DNA from: Clostridia bacterium
GTDB lineage: Bacteria > Bacillota > Clostridia > Christensenellales > CAG-138
Assembly (NCBI GenBank): GCA_030526425.1
Contig: JAUNCT010000001.1
Location: 1-64,000, forward strand
Reading direction: 5' to 3'
DNA length: 64,000 nt
The notes beneath the pieces were generated by a model. That model saw nothing but the letters and a program-made list of their open reading frames with translations, made no database searches and was not told where the DNA came from. The stretch's first letter is position 1. The number at the start of each line of letters is the position of its first letter. Shown here in pieces: positions 1 through 8,550 of the stretch. A program made the translations under genes and the position numbers.

Positions 1-18
1 TGCGGGTTCGGTGGTCAT
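1..18 (-). CDS. 5' end of an unknown gene (partial)
   Basis: Only the first six codons (MTTEPA) are inside the window; the gene runs leftward off the edge. The start is supported by an AAGGAG ribosome site at 26-31, seven bases upstream of the ATG, and by a promoter further upstream at 155-183. Nothing can be said of the product. Confidence 0.5.
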
Positions 19-48
19 GGTCGGTCTCCTTCGGGTGTTGTTTCATGG

Positions 49-67
49 GTTCCGCAATGTGCGGAAC
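49..67. promoter_or_regulatory. Inverted repeat in the leader of the first gene
   Basis: GTTCCGC-AATGT-GCGGAAC is a perfect 7-5-7 inverted repeat lying between the promoter at 155-183 and the ribosome site of the leftward gene at 1-18. It could be an operator or a small leader hairpin. No regulator is recognised for it. Confidence 0.35.
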
Positions 68-154
68 GGTTCGTTATTTGGGAAACGGTACTGTAGTGCA
101 CTGTGCTTTCGCAGTTTTTTCAAAATCTGCATTCACCAGATCGATTCCGTTTTT

Positions 155-183
155 ATCATACCGCAGGAACGTTCCGCAAACAA
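155..183 (-). promoter_or_regulatory. Promoter with internal palindrome, leftward
   Basis: Read leftward, TTGTTT (178-183) and TATGAT (155-160) are separated by 17 bases. The spacer contains the palindrome GGAACGTTCC (166-175), which shares its GGAAC half-site with the inverted repeat at 49-67; this suggests a repressor that acts on the gene at the left edge. The repressor is not known. Confidence 0.45.
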
Positions 184-192
184 CGGGCATAA

Positions 193-258
193 GCCAAAAG
201 AAAAAGTCCCCGCAACCGCGGGGACCATGCCGGAACGATCCTCATCGGATCGTTCCGG
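193..258 (-). terminator. Double-hairpin terminator of the flavoprotein gene
   Basis: Read leftward there are two hairpins in a row: a 12-bp perfect stem with a 5-base loop (230-258) and an 8-bp GC stem GTCCCCGC/GCGGGGAC (206-225), the second followed by a T-rich run (about 193-205). It closes the gene at 282-2075. Confidence 0.8.
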
Positions 259-281
259 CGTTCATTTCTTGCCTTTTCGGT

Positions 282-2075
282 TTATTTACCGGCGTTTGCA
301 ACCGCGCTCTGGGCTGCAATGCGACCCCAGGTCGCGCACATGCCGTGACCGATACCGCCGATGGTGTTGTGACCGGCGATGTTTGCGGAACCGATGATCT
401 CGCCCGCAAGGTACATACCGTTGACAACGGTGCCGTCCTCACGAACGACCTGCGCATTGGCATTGATGCGGGGACCGCCTGCGGTCATCATCAAGTAAGG
501 CCACGTATAAACAGCGTAGAACGGACCTTCTTCGAAGGAAAGGAGATTATCGGTACGACCGAATACGGAGTCTTCGCCCTTCGCAACATCTTCGTTGTAC
601 TTGGCAATGGTCGCCGGCATGTTCGCCGCACCGATCATAGCTGCCAGTTCCTCGATGGTATCCGCCTTGAACATGTAGCCTTTCTCGATGAGCTCGGCGA
701 TTTTCTCCTCGGTGGTGAACGCCGCGGAGTTGGACATCATGCCGGTGAACAGCGGCTTCTCGGGATCCATCATGTTTTCGGCGAACACAACGTAAATGGT
801 GTTCTGGTCGGTCGTACGCCAAATGGTACGCTTATCCATGCTGGTCGCCTTGGGCTCATTGAACACGCGGTCACCGGAGGTGTTGATCCACACCGCACCG
901 TTGTAATTGATGTTGCAACGGAGAGACGCCTGGAAGCCGCTGACCGGGACGGAGCCGCCGTAGCAGCTGCAGTAGTTCATGTTGTCGAACGCCGCGCCGA
1001 CCTGACGGGCAAAATCATAACCCGAACCGATTGCGGTGTTGGGGTCGTTGGAAGTGATGTTGGTGAAGTTGAACTCTTTCAGCCAACGCTCGCAATAACC
1101 GTAGCCGCCGGTGGAAACGATCACAGAGGGAGCGTAGATTTCCATATCACCGACTTTAACGCCGATGACATCGCCGTTCGCATCCTGGATCATCTCGGTG
1201 ACCAAGGTGTTCAGGCAAACCTGTGCAGTGCCCGCCGCGACCGCCGCTTCCAGCTTCGCATTGAGCGCATTGACAAAGTACAAACCGCCACCGGAAGCAG
1301 GACCGCCCGCGGTATAGGTCACGCGGTTGGTGTTCATGGTGAGGTAACCGCCGGAATCAACGGTGGTGGAGAATTCCACGCCGACATAATCTTTCAGCCA
1401 ATCGATCGCCGCTGCGGAGTTTTCCGCATGCGCACGGGCGATCTCTTTGTTGAGATTCTGCTCGCCGCCGCCCATGTTGACAAAGTCATCGTAGAAGGCA
1501 TCCGCGCTGTCCTCGATTCCCGCAGCTTTCTGAATGGCGTATCCGGCGCCGGAAATGGAACCGCCCGCCGTGTTCGCGGAACCGCCGACACGATAGTTCT
1601 GTTCGAGAACGAGAACATTCGCACCCAATTCGGAGGCACGGACGGAGGCAACAAGACCCGCCATACCCGCACCGACGACGATGACATCGGGCTTGATGGT
1701 GATTTCAAGCTCTTTTTCTTCGGCGATCTCACCGGAAAGCGCTGCAGCGACCGCGCCTTTGATAGCGGTGGAAGTCACCGTTGCGCCTGCAACAGCTTCG
1801 ACCTCAGTCGACTGGGCGTCGATGATCTTCGCGGGGATCTCGGCCAGCGCCGGGTCGCTGATACCCGGAGTCTCGCTGTGGCTCTTGACCTCGATTGCAC
1901 CGATCTTTCCGCCGGAAACCGATACTTCAACGGTCAGCGCGCCGCCCATTCCGTTTGCTGTGCCTTCATACACACCATCCGCGGGCATGGCATCGGCAAA
2001 CGCGCAAGGCATCACCGCAGTGAAAACCATCGCGACCGCCAGCACGATGCTGAGCAAGTGGGACATTTTTTTCAT
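282..2075 (-). CDS. Secreted FMN-binding / FAD-dependent reductase (fumarate or urocanate reductase family)
   Basis: The 597-residue product has an N-terminal signal peptide (cleavage near residue 28, no lipobox), an FMN-binding domain (about 33-115) with the flavinylation motif AGATVTS at 96-102, and a large FAD domain starting with GAGMAG at 135-140. This is the layout of extracytoplasmic fumarate/urocanate-type reductases, which receive FMN covalently from an ApbE transferase and reduce an external acceptor. The catalytic arginine region typical of the family is visible as VFGRTD. The C-terminal FAD/substrate loop reads AGHNTIGGIGHG instead of the usual HGANRLGG, so the substrate may not be fumarate. 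The start at 2075 is set by AAGGAGG eight bases upstream; a longer frame lacks a ribosome site. It diverges from an AraC regulator, its probable regulator (inference). Confidence 0.85.
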   Translation of the reverse strand: MKKMSHLLSIVLAVAMVFTAVMPCAFADAMPADGVYEGTANGMGGALTVEVSVSGGKIGAIEVKSHSETPGISDPALAEIPAKIIDAQSTEVEAVAGATVTSTAIKGAVAAALSGEIAEEKELEITIKPDVIVVGAGMAGLVASVRASELGANVLVLEQNYRVGGSANTAGGSISGAGYAIQKAAGIEDSADAFYDDFVNMGGGEQNLNKEIARAHAENSAAAIDWLKDYVGVEFSTTVDSGGYLTMNTNRVTYTAGGPASGGGLYFVNALNAKLEAAVAAGTAQVCLNTLVTEMIQDANGDVIGVKVGDMEIYAPSVIVSTGGYGYCERWLKEFNFTNITSNDPNTAIGSGYDFARQVGAAFDNMNYCSCYGGSVPVSGFQASLRCNINYNGAVWINTSGDRVFNEPKATSMDKRTIWRTTDQNTIYVVFAENMMDPEKPLFTGMMSNSAAFTTEEKIAELIEKGYMFKADTIEELAAMIGAANMPATIAKYNEDVAKGEDSVFGRTDNLLSFEEGPFYAVYTWPYLMMTAGGPRINANAQVVREDGTVVNGMYLAGEIIGSANIAGHNTIGGIGHGMCATWGRIAAQSAVANAGK

Positions 2076-2329
2076 TCTTTCTTCCTCCTTGGGTTTGTAC
2101 CCGATTTCGGATAAATGCCGATATTTGTGATAATCCTTCATTTGCGATTTCCGTATCTTTTGCCGTTTCGTATCCGCTTACCCCGGAAAATTCCGAATAC
2201 CGCATTTATCGGGTTTTATGATATACTGTATCTGTAAGTATTGACATGGATTTATCGATTTAGTTTTTGTGTTTTTTCGTCATATCACCTTTTTCATATC
2301 TTTTGCAGAACCGAACGGAGGCCGTCTTC

Positions 2330-3184
2330 ATGAAACTTACCGATCGTTTCGAACCTTTCAGCGTCAAAAACGATTCGTTTTCGCGCACACTCGATGACAT
2401 CCGCTTCGACTTGGCGTATTTCACACATTTTTCCGTCAAAGACGGGCAGAAGCTGACCAATCTCGTCAGTTCGCATATCAAACTTGTTTTCCAAGTCTCC
2501 GGGCAAAGCATCATTCGCGCCGACGGGAAATCGTTCGATCTTTGCGGGGGAGGCATCGCCGTGATTCCTCCATACCGGCTTTTTTCCGGCGAAGCCGTGC
2601 GTGATGTCACTACCTTCGAGATTTTTTTCAACATCATGCCCGTCACGCGGGAACAAGAGTTCCTCAGTCTCCTCGGCATCGGCGAACCGGTTGTTTTTCC
2701 GGATGTTTTGGGCGATGATTCCTTCCGCCGCCTCGGCGATTCTTACGAAGCAGTACACACATCCGCACCCGGCAGCAGAAAGCTCCTGGAATCGCGCCTC
2801 ATCTCCTTCCTTCTCACATTCCCCGAACAGCGCACTTCCGCAGCCACACCGATCGCCACACCGCGGGAGCAGGATATCGTTTCGCGCATGCTCGCTTATA
2901 TCGACCGGCATATGTCCGAGAACGTATCCGTCGATGCGCTCGCCCCGGAACTCGGTGTCTCTTCTTCCTTTCTTTATCGTTCCTGCATCAAGGTCATGGG
3001 ATGCTCCGCGGTTCAGGTCATTTCCCGTGCCAAACTCAAACACGCGTCCTTGCTCCTGAGAGACCCGAATCTTTCCGTTGGCGAGGTCGCCGCCGCCATC
3101 GGATACGATCCTTTCTATTTCAGCGCAAGATTCAAAAAACAGTTTCTCATTTCTCCTTCCGATTACCGAAAGACCCTGATCTGA
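2330..3184 (+). CDS. AraC family transcriptional regulator
   Basis: This 284-residue protein has an N-terminal cupin-like sensing region (about 1-150, including the stretch GGGIAVIPPYRLFSGE) and a C-terminal AraC double helix-turn-helix (about 185-284: VSVDALAPELGVSSSFLYR, then LSVGEVAAAIGYDPFYFSA and the closing SPSDYRK). The ATG at 2330 is preceded by a GGAGG site at about 2317-2321. It is divergent from the secreted flavoprotein gene with 254 bp between the starts, so it most likely responds to a compound related to that enzyme's substrate (inference). It converges on argD, whose terminator lies just beyond its stop codon. Confidence 0.88.
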   Translation: MKLTDRFEPFSVKNDSFSRTLDDIRFDLAYFTHFSVKDGQKLTNLVSSHIKLVFQVSGQSIIRADGKSFDLCGGGIAVIPPYRLFSGEAVRDVTTFEIFFNIMPVTREQEFLSLLGIGEPVVFPDVLGDDSFRRLGDSYEAVHTSAPGSRKLLESRLISFLLTFPEQRTSAATPIATPREQDIVSRMLAYIDRHMSENVSVDALAPELGVSSSFLYRSCIKVMGCSAVQVISRAKLKHASLLLRDPNLSVGEVAAAIGYDPFYFSARFKKQFLISPSDYRKTLI

Positions 3185-3220
3185 GCCGCGCCCTCCTTTC
3201 CGAAAGGTTCTGCGGAAAAC

Positions 3221-3251
3221 AAAAAAGAGCCCCGCCGATACAGCGGGACTC
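3221..3251 (-). terminator. Terminator of the argCJBD cluster
   Basis: A 9-bp stem with one mismatch (3227-3235 with 3243-3251) is followed, read leftward, by six T residues (3221-3226). It sits 46 bp beyond the argD stop. Confidence 0.8.
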
Positions 3252-3297
3252 ACTTGAAAACATCTTGGCTCGATTTTTATCCGGAACAGCGCTCCGC

Positions 3298-4461
3298 TCA
3301 CTCCGCGCAGCACGCGAGAATGATCTCCGCCGCCTTCTTCAGCACATCCATCGGGATGTTCAGCGCGGGCAGCAGGCGCACGCGGTCCTTCGCGGTCAGG
3401 CAGAGGACGCCCTTGTCCATCAGCGCCGCGACGACTTCCTTGGCGGGCTTCACGGTCTTGAGACCGACCATGAGACCCATGCCGCTGACGTCTTCGATGC
3501 CGGGCTTGCCGGTGAAGGTTTCGAACAGGTAAGCGGACTTTTCGCGGACGGAGGCGAAGAACGCCTCATCCATGCGCTCGACGATCGAGCACGCTGCCGC
3601 GCAGCAAACCGGGTTGCCGCCGAAGGTGGAACCGTGGTCGCCGGGTCCGAAGACGCTCTGCACTTTCTCGCTCAGCAGCGTCGCGCCGAGGGGCAGACCG
3701 CCCGCAACGCCCTTCGCGGTGGAAACGATATCCGGCTCGAGACCGAGCGCCTGGTAGGCGTACATGTAGCCGGAGCGGCCGTTGCCCGCCTGCACCTCAT
3801 CCACGATGAGGAGGATGCCGTTTTCCTTGCAGTAGGCGGCAAGCTCTTTGACGTAATCCGCCGGCAGCGGCAGCACGCCGCCTTCGCCCTGCACGATCTC
3901 GATCATCGCCGCGGCGACGGGGGTCTTCTCGGCGATCGCCTTGAACGCCGCCATATCGCCCGCATCCACCGAAACGAAGCCGGGGGTCAGGGGTTGGAAC
4001 AGCTCGTGGTAATGCTCCTGTCCGGTCGCCGCGAGGGTCGTGAGCGTGCGCCCGTGGAAGCTGTTGTTCATGGTGACGATAGTGTAGCAATCCGCCCCGC
4101 GGGTATCCGCGGCGAATTTGCGCGCCGCTTTGATCGCGCACTCGTTCGCTTCCGCGCCGGAGTTCGAGAAGAACACCTTCTTCATGCCGCTCTTTTCGCA
4201 CAGCATCTTCGCGAGCTTCGCGCAGGGCTCGGTGTAGTACAGGTTCGACATGTGCTGGACCTTGGCGATCTGCTCTTTGATCGCGTTTTGCCAGACCTCA
4301 TCCGCGATGCCGAAGCTCGTCACGCCGATGCCGGAACCCATATCGATGTATTCTTTGCCCGTTTCGTCGTACACAAGGGAACCCTTGCCCGAAACGATCT
4401 CGACGGGGAACCTTGCGTAGGTGCCCGCCACATAGGTTTTGTCCATTTCCCGGATATCCAT
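3298..4461 (-). CDS. argD: Acetylornithine aminotransferase
   Basis: This is a 387-residue class III PLP aminotransferase that converts N-acetylglutamate semialdehyde to N-acetylornithine in arginine synthesis. Visible family features are SGAEANE at 101-107, the cofactor aspartate in DEVQAGNGR (D221), and the PLP lysine in STAKGVAGGLPLGA (K250). The length is typical for ArgD. It is the last gene of argC-argJ-argB-argD; its AGGAGG ribosome site lies inside the last codons of argB and the gap is only three bases, so the two are translationally linked. An ornithine or GABA aminotransferase role is unlikely given the operon. Confidence 0.95.
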   Translation of the reverse strand: MDIREMDKTYVAGTYARFPVEIVSGKGSLVYDETGKEYIDMGSGIGVTSFGIADEVWQNAIKEQIAKVQHMSNLYYTEPCAKLAKMLCEKSGMKKVFFSNSGAEANECAIKAARKFAADTRGADCYTIVTMNNSFHGRTLTTLAATGQEHYHELFQPLTPGFVSVDAGDMAAFKAIAEKTPVAAAMIEIVQGEGGVLPLPADYVKELAAYCKENGILLIVDEVQAGNGRSGYMYAYQALGLEPDIVSTAKGVAGGLPLGATLLSEKVQSVFGPGDHGSTFGGNPVCCAAACSIVERMDEAFFASVREKSAYLFETFTGKPGIEDVSGMGLMVGLKTVKPAKEVVAALMDKGVLCLTAKDRVRLLPALNIPMDVLKKAAEIILACCAE

Positions 4462-4464
4462 AGT

Positions 4465-5328
4465 TCAGCCTCCTGTTACCATCGTACCGGCGCCCTCATC
4501 CGTCAGCAGCTCCATCAGGATGGAATGCGGCACACGGCCGTCCAAAATCGTTACGTTGTTCACGCCCTTTTCGATCGCCGTCACGCAGCACTCGATCTTC
4601 GGGATCATGCCGCCCGAGATGACGCCGCGCTCTTTGAGCGTGCGGGTCTCTTCCACCGTGACCTGCGGGATGAGCGTGGACGGGTCGTCCTTATCCGCAA
4701 GAAGCCCCGCGATATCGGTCATGAGCAGCAGGCGTTCCGCGCCGAGCGCGCCCGCGATGTATGCGGCGGCGGTGTCGCCGTTGATGTTGTAGGTGTTGCC
4801 GTCGCGGTCGCAGGCGACGGTCGAGATGACGGGCACATAGTCCTTGTCGAGCAGTGCCAGCACCGGCTCGGGGTTGATCTTGGTGATCTTGCCCACGAAG
4901 CCGAGGCGCTCGTCCTTGATCTTCGCCTCGATGAGGCGTCCGTCCATGCCGGAAAGACCCACGGCGTGCGCGCCGCAATGCTCGATCATGTTGACGAGGG
5001 TCTTGTTGACCTTGCCTGCGAGCACCATCTGCACGATGTCGACCGTTTCCTTGTCGGTCACGCGCAGACCATCGACGAAGACGGGCTCCTTGCCGAGCTT
5101 CTGCATCGTTTCGCTGATGTCGGGTCCGCCGCCGTGCACGAGCACGACCTTCACGCCGACCATATGGAGCAGCGTGATATCCTCCATGACCTGCTGCTTG
5201 AGCATTTCGTTGGTCATGGCGTTGCCGCCGTATTTCACGCAGACGATCTTACCGGTGTAACGGCGGATATAGGGCAGGGCCTGCGTCAGCACCTCCGCCC
5301 GTTCCGCATTGGTCAGTTGCAGCATCAT
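4465..5328 (-). CDS. argB: Acetylglutamate kinase
   Basis: ArgB phosphorylates N-acetylglutamate. The 287-residue protein shows the amino acid kinase fold markers KYGGNAM (32-38) and HGGGP (65-69), plus the later NINGDTAAAYIAGAL nucleotide/substrate region and GGMIPK near the C terminus. I chose the ATG at 5328, with a GAGGTG site six bases upstream; a GTG at 5337 is an in-frame alternative but has no ribosome site of its own. It follows argJ with a ten-base gap. An extended N-terminal helix before KIVCVKYGG (LTNAERAEVLTQALPYIRRY) resembles that of arginine-inhibited hexameric enzymes, which suggests feedback control (inference). Confidence 0.95.
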   Translation of the reverse strand: MMLQLTNAERAEVLTQALPYIRRYTGKIVCVKYGGNAMTNEMLKQQVMEDITLLHMVGVKVVLVHGGGPDISETMQKLGKEPVFVDGLRVTDKETVDIVQMVLAGKVNKTLVNMIEHCGAHAVGLSGMDGRLIEAKIKDERLGFVGKITKINPEPVLALLDKDYVPVISTVACDRDGNTYNINGDTAAAYIAGALGAERLLLMTDIAGLLADKDDPSTLIPQVTVEETRTLKERGVISGGMIPKIECCVTAIEKGVNNVTILDGRVPHSILMELLTDEGAGTMVTGG

Positions 5329-5338
5329 ACGGGGCACC

Positions 5339-6553
5339 TCAGGTTCTGTAGTCGCCGTTGATCTTCACGTAATCGTAGGTGAGGTCGCAACCCCATGCGG
5401 TCGCCGCGGCTTCGCCGTCGTTCATTTCGATGAGGATGTCGATCTCCTTCTCGAGCAGTACCGACTTCGCGACCTCCTCGCTGAAGTCGATGCCCGCGCC
5501 GTTCTTGCAAACGGCGACCTTGCCCGCCTTGCTCTCGAACGCGACATCGATCTTGTTCACATCCACATCCGCTCCGCTGTAGCCGATGGCGCACAGCACG
5601 CGGCCCCAGTTGGCGTCCGCACCGAACATGGCGGCCTTGGTCAGGCTGGAGCAGATGACGCTCTTCGCAACGGTCTTCGCAACGGCAACGCTCTTCGCGC
5701 CGGTGACCTTGCACTCGAGCAGCTTCGTCGCGCCCTCACCGTCGCCCGCGATGCAGCGGCAGAGGTGGACGGTCACGGTGTTGAGCGCCTGCATGAATGC
5801 GGTGAAATCCTCACCCTCTGCGGTGATCTCCGCGTTGCCGGCAAGACCGTTCGCCAGCACGGTGACCATGTCGTTGGTGGAGGTGTCGCCGTCGACGGAA
5901 ACCATGTTGAAGGTATCCGCGATATCGGAAGAAAGCGCCTTCTGCAGCATTTCCGCGGAGATGGCGCAGTCCGTCGTGATGAACACGAGCATCGTTGCCA
6001 TGTTGGGGTGGATCATGCCGCTGCCCTTTGCGATGCCGCCGATGCGGCAGGTCTTGCGGCCCGCAACGAACTCGACCGCGATCTGCTTCGGTACGGTGTC
6101 GGTGGTCATGATGCCCTCTTCCGCCGCCGCGGAACCGTTTTCGGAAAGCTCCGCAACGAGCGCGGGGATACCGTTCGCGATGGGGGTGATGTCGAGCGGC
6201 TGACCGATGACGCCCGTGGAAGCGACAACGACGTCGCTTGCGTCGATGCCGAGCGCCTTGCCGATCAGCTCACAGGTCTGCTCCGCGACTTCGATGCCGT
6301 TGGCGTTGCAGGTGTTGGCGTTGCCGCTGTTGCAGATGACCGCCTGTGCGAAGCCGTTCGCGATGTGATTCTTGGTCACGGTCAGGGGCGCACCCTTGAC
6401 GAGGTTCGTCGTATAAACGGCAGCGGCGTGCGCGGGGACCTTGCTGAGAATGAGCGCGAGGTCCTTCTTGCTGCGGTTCTTGCGGATACCGCAGTGGATG
6501 CCGGATGCCGAGAAACCCTGTGCGGCGCAAACGCCGCCTTCGATGATATTCAT
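5339..6553 (-). CDS. argJ: Bifunctional ornithine acetyltransferase / N-acetylglutamate synthase
   Basis: ArgJ recycles the acetyl group from N-acetylornithine to glutamate and in many organisms also makes N-acetylglutamate from acetyl-CoA. The 404-residue precursor cleaves itself before the nucleophile threonine in HPNMATMLV (T187); the oxyanion-hole TG is in ASTGVIG near 113. GGAGG lies nine bases upstream of the ATG. No argA or argE is seen in the window, which fits the cyclic pathway built around argJ. Whether it is bifunctional cannot be told from sequence. Confidence 0.95.
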   Translation of the reverse strand: MNIIEGGVCAAQGFSASGIHCGIRKNRSKKDLALILSKVPAHAAAVYTTNLVKGAPLTVTKNHIANGFAQAVICNSGNANTCNANGIEVAEQTCELIGKALGIDASDVVVASTGVIGQPLDITPIANGIPALVAELSENGSAAAEEGIMTTDTVPKQIAVEFVAGRKTCRIGGIAKGSGMIHPNMATMLVFITTDCAISAEMLQKALSSDIADTFNMVSVDGDTSTNDMVTVLANGLAGNAEITAEGEDFTAFMQALNTVTVHLCRCIAGDGEGATKLLECKVTGAKSVAVAKTVAKSVICSSLTKAAMFGADANWGRVLCAIGYSGADVDVNKIDVAFESKAGKVAVCKNGAGIDFSEEVAKSVLLEKEIDILIEMNDGEAAATAWGCDLTYDYVKINGDYRT

Positions 6554-6574
6554 TTTTCTTTTCCTCCCAACGGT

Positions 6575-7495
6575 TCAAATGTTCAGCCCGGTCGCCTCAT
6601 CGACCCCGAGCAGGATGTTCATATTTTGGATGGCCGCGCCCGAAGCGCCCTTGCCGAGATTGTCGAATCTGGAAACGAGCAGAATGCGCTCGTCGTTGCC
6701 GAAAACGGAGACCTGCATCGAATCCTTGCCCGCCATCGCACCGGCGGAAAGCAAGCCGTCGGCGTCGGCCGCGTCCGCATAGCGGACGAGCCCCTCGGCG
6801 TAGATTTCGCGGTACACCTCCGCGATGTCCTTCGCCGTTCCCTTCAGTTGAGACTTGTGCAGCGGCACGGTGACTTCCATGCCGCGGGGGAAATCCGCAA
6901 CGATGGGGCAGAACAGCGGCGCCGTTTCCAGCCCGCAGACCTTCTGCATTTCGGGCAGGTGCTTATGCTGCTGCGTCAGGGCGTATAGCCGCGGCGCGTC
7001 GTACAGCGGGTCGCGCGAAGGATCTTCATACTGAGCGATCATCTTTTTGCCGCCGCCTGTATATCCCGTCAAAGAAAAGGCGGTCAGCGCGGCGTCCTTC
7101 GCGATGAGTCCCGCGCGGGTCAGCGGCGCGATGAGCGCGATGAATCCGCTCGCGTGGCAGCCGGGGTTTGCGATGCGCTTTGCCGCGGCGATCTTGTCGT
7201 GCCCCGTCAGCTCCGGGAAACCGTAGGTCCAGCCCTCTGCCGTGCGGTGCGCGGTCGATGTGTCGATCACCGCTGTGTTCGGGTTTTCGATGAACGAGAC
7301 GGACTCCACAGCCGAAGCATCCGGCAGGCACAGAAACGCGATATCCGCAGCGTTGATCAGCTCACGCCGCGTTGCCGCATCCTTGCGGTGTTCTTCGTCC
7401 GCGGTCAGAAAGTTGAGCCCTTCGCGCCCCGCCAGCCGTTCCGCCAGCTTAAGACCCGTCGTACCGGCACTGCCGTCGATAAAAATGTTGACCAT
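6575..7495 (-). CDS. argC: N-acetyl-gamma-glutamyl-phosphate reductase (short, type 2)
   Basis: ArgC reduces N-acetylglutamyl phosphate to the semialdehyde. The 306-residue protein has the Rossmann start MVNIFIDGSAGTTG and the catalytic cysteine in NPGCHASGF (C113). Its length and DGSAGTTG start match the short type-2 subfamily rather than the longer common ArgC of about 345 residues. The start at 7495 is preceded by GAGGAGG; an upstream in-frame ATG lacks a ribosome site. It is the first gene of argCJBD and has the AT-rich control region at 7575-7735 upstream. Confidence 0.93.
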   Translation of the reverse strand: MVNIFIDGSAGTTGLKLAERLAGREGLNFLTADEEHRKDAATRRELINAADIAFLCLPDASAVESVSFIENPNTAVIDTSTAHRTAEGWTYGFPELTGHDKIAAAKRIANPGCHASGFIALIAPLTRAGLIAKDAALTAFSLTGYTGGGKKMIAQYEDPSRDPLYDAPRLYALTQQHKHLPEMQKVCGLETAPLFCPIVADFPRGMEVTVPLHKSQLKGTAKDIAEVYREIYAEGLVRYADAADADGLLSAGAMAGKDSMQVSVFGNDERILLVSRFDNLGKGASGAAIQNMNILLGVDEATGLNI

Positions 7496-7597
7496 GTTTT
7501 CCTCCTCGTTCCTGCGGCACCCGCGCCGCCGTCCGGTTTCCTCCCGGTGCAAGACCGTATCTCCGGACGTTTCCTATCATATAGAATATATTCTCAC

Positions 7598-7625
7598 ATT
7601 ATACAATTGTGTAGCGGAAATGCAA
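7598..7625 (-). promoter_or_regulatory. argC promoter
   Basis: Read leftward, TTGCAT (7620-7625) and TATAAT (7598-7603) are separated by 16 bases. The -35 hexamer is itself one half of an inverted repeat at 7620-7638, so an operator overlaps the polymerase site. Confidence 0.6.
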
Positions 7626-7722
7626 GTGTTATTTGCATATATAGAGAAATACTTGCATATTTTTATCGCTATATGCATTATGTAATGTATAATACGATAA
7701 TTTATGCAATATCTATGCATAA
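7620..7722. promoter_or_regulatory. Candidate ArgR operator region upstream of argC
   Basis: Two perfect inverted repeats share one geometry: ATGCAA-N7-TTGCAT (7620-7638, over the -35 box) and TTATGCA-N7-TGCATAA (7702-7722). Further TTGCATA and TATGCAT half-sites lie between them in very AT-rich DNA, against a GC-rich background. TGCAT-type half-sites are known in some ArgR boxes, and the same words occur upstream of argG. The ArgR gene itself is not in the window. Confidence 0.55.
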
Positions 7723-7755
7723 TTTCATCGCAGAACCTTCCGGTTCCCGAAAAGA

Positions 7756-7787
7756 ACACCCTTCCCCCGCAACGTGGGAAAGGGTGT
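7756..7787 (-). terminator. Terminator after the CvpA-like gene
   Basis: ACACCC...GGGTGT closes an imperfect GC-rich hairpin; read leftward it is followed by TTCTTTTC. It lies about 30 bp beyond the stop of the CvpA-like gene and just inside the argC control region. Confidence 0.6.
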
Positions 7788-7814
7788 ATCCGTCAAAACC
7801 TTCTTTCGGACGCT

Positions 7815-8522
7815 TCAGGTCCCCGGAATGAGCATATACAACGGGTTCGCACGATAAAAGAACTCTCCGAAAAAGGAGCGGTTCACATACACGCCGATCT
7901 TCGGCAACACGGTGAGCACCGGCGGCAGCAGCAGAAACAGCACGAACAGCAGCACGGCACCCTCGAGGAAGCCGATGCCCGCGCCGGTGGCGGTGTCGAA
8001 CCGGCTCAGCAGGGGGAAGCCGCCGCGCCCGTATTCGAAAGCGCGCATGACCAGCCCCATCAGCAGACGGAACACCAGGAAGCACAGAAAGAAGCAGATG
8101 AGGTTGATGACCACCGCAACGATCGTGAGGTTGAAATAGTCGCCGAGCGCGGTGTACCCCGTTGTGCGGAAAACCTCCTGCGCAACATTGTCGAGAACGC
8201 GTTCACCCATGGGCAGAGGCATATCCGCCCGGTCGATGATCGCGCGGAGCTGCAGGGCGTTCACGCCGTGGATGGAAGTCCGCGTGAGTTCGACCGAGGT
8301 CTTCGCAACGTACTCCGAACCCTCGGTATAATAGAGCAGCATGTTGTAAAGCGCCGCATTGCCTTTGGCGGCAGCGGCAAGAAACGGCGTTGTCAGCGCT
8401 GCCAGCACGATGCTCAGCAGCGTTTCGGTCAGGCTCAGCGCGGCACTGAAAAAACCGCGGTAGCAGCCGCCGAGCACACACAGTACGAGCACAAGGCCGC
8501 AGACGGTATCGACGATCTTCAC
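7815..8522 (-). CDS. CvpA family membrane protein
   Basis: The 235-residue protein starts with MKIVDTVCGLVLVLCVLGGCYRGF-type sequence characteristic of CvpA/colicin V production family proteins: a first membrane helix, a short loop with an RGF motif, then further hydrophobic segments near 30-55, 135-160 and 180-205. The family has no settled function. A GTG start at 8522 is supported by GGGAGG eight bases upstream. It is the last gene of a leftward group and lies 28 bp after the DUF5711 gene. Confidence 0.7.
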   Translation of the reverse strand: MKIVDTVCGLVLVLCVLGGCYRGFFSAALSLTETLLSIVLAALTTPFLAAAAKGNAALYNMLLYYTEGSEYVAKTSVELTRTSIHGVNALQLRAIIDRADMPLPMGERVLDNVAQEVFRTTGYTALGDYFNLTIVAVVINLICFFLCFLVFRLLMGLVMRAFEYGRGGFPLLSRFDTATGAGIGFLEGAVLLFVLFLLLPPVLTVLPKIGVYVNRSFFGEFFYRANPLYMLIPGT

Positions 8523-8550
8523 CCGGTTCGCCTCCCTTCGTTTCCGCCCG

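Noticed and set aside
45..2114. Long open frames opposite real genes, such as that opposite the flavoprotein gene and those opposite argCJBD and parB
   Set aside because: They have no ribosome sites, no recognisable domains and low-complexity Arg/Ala/His-rich composition, as expected of antisense frames in GC-rich DNA.
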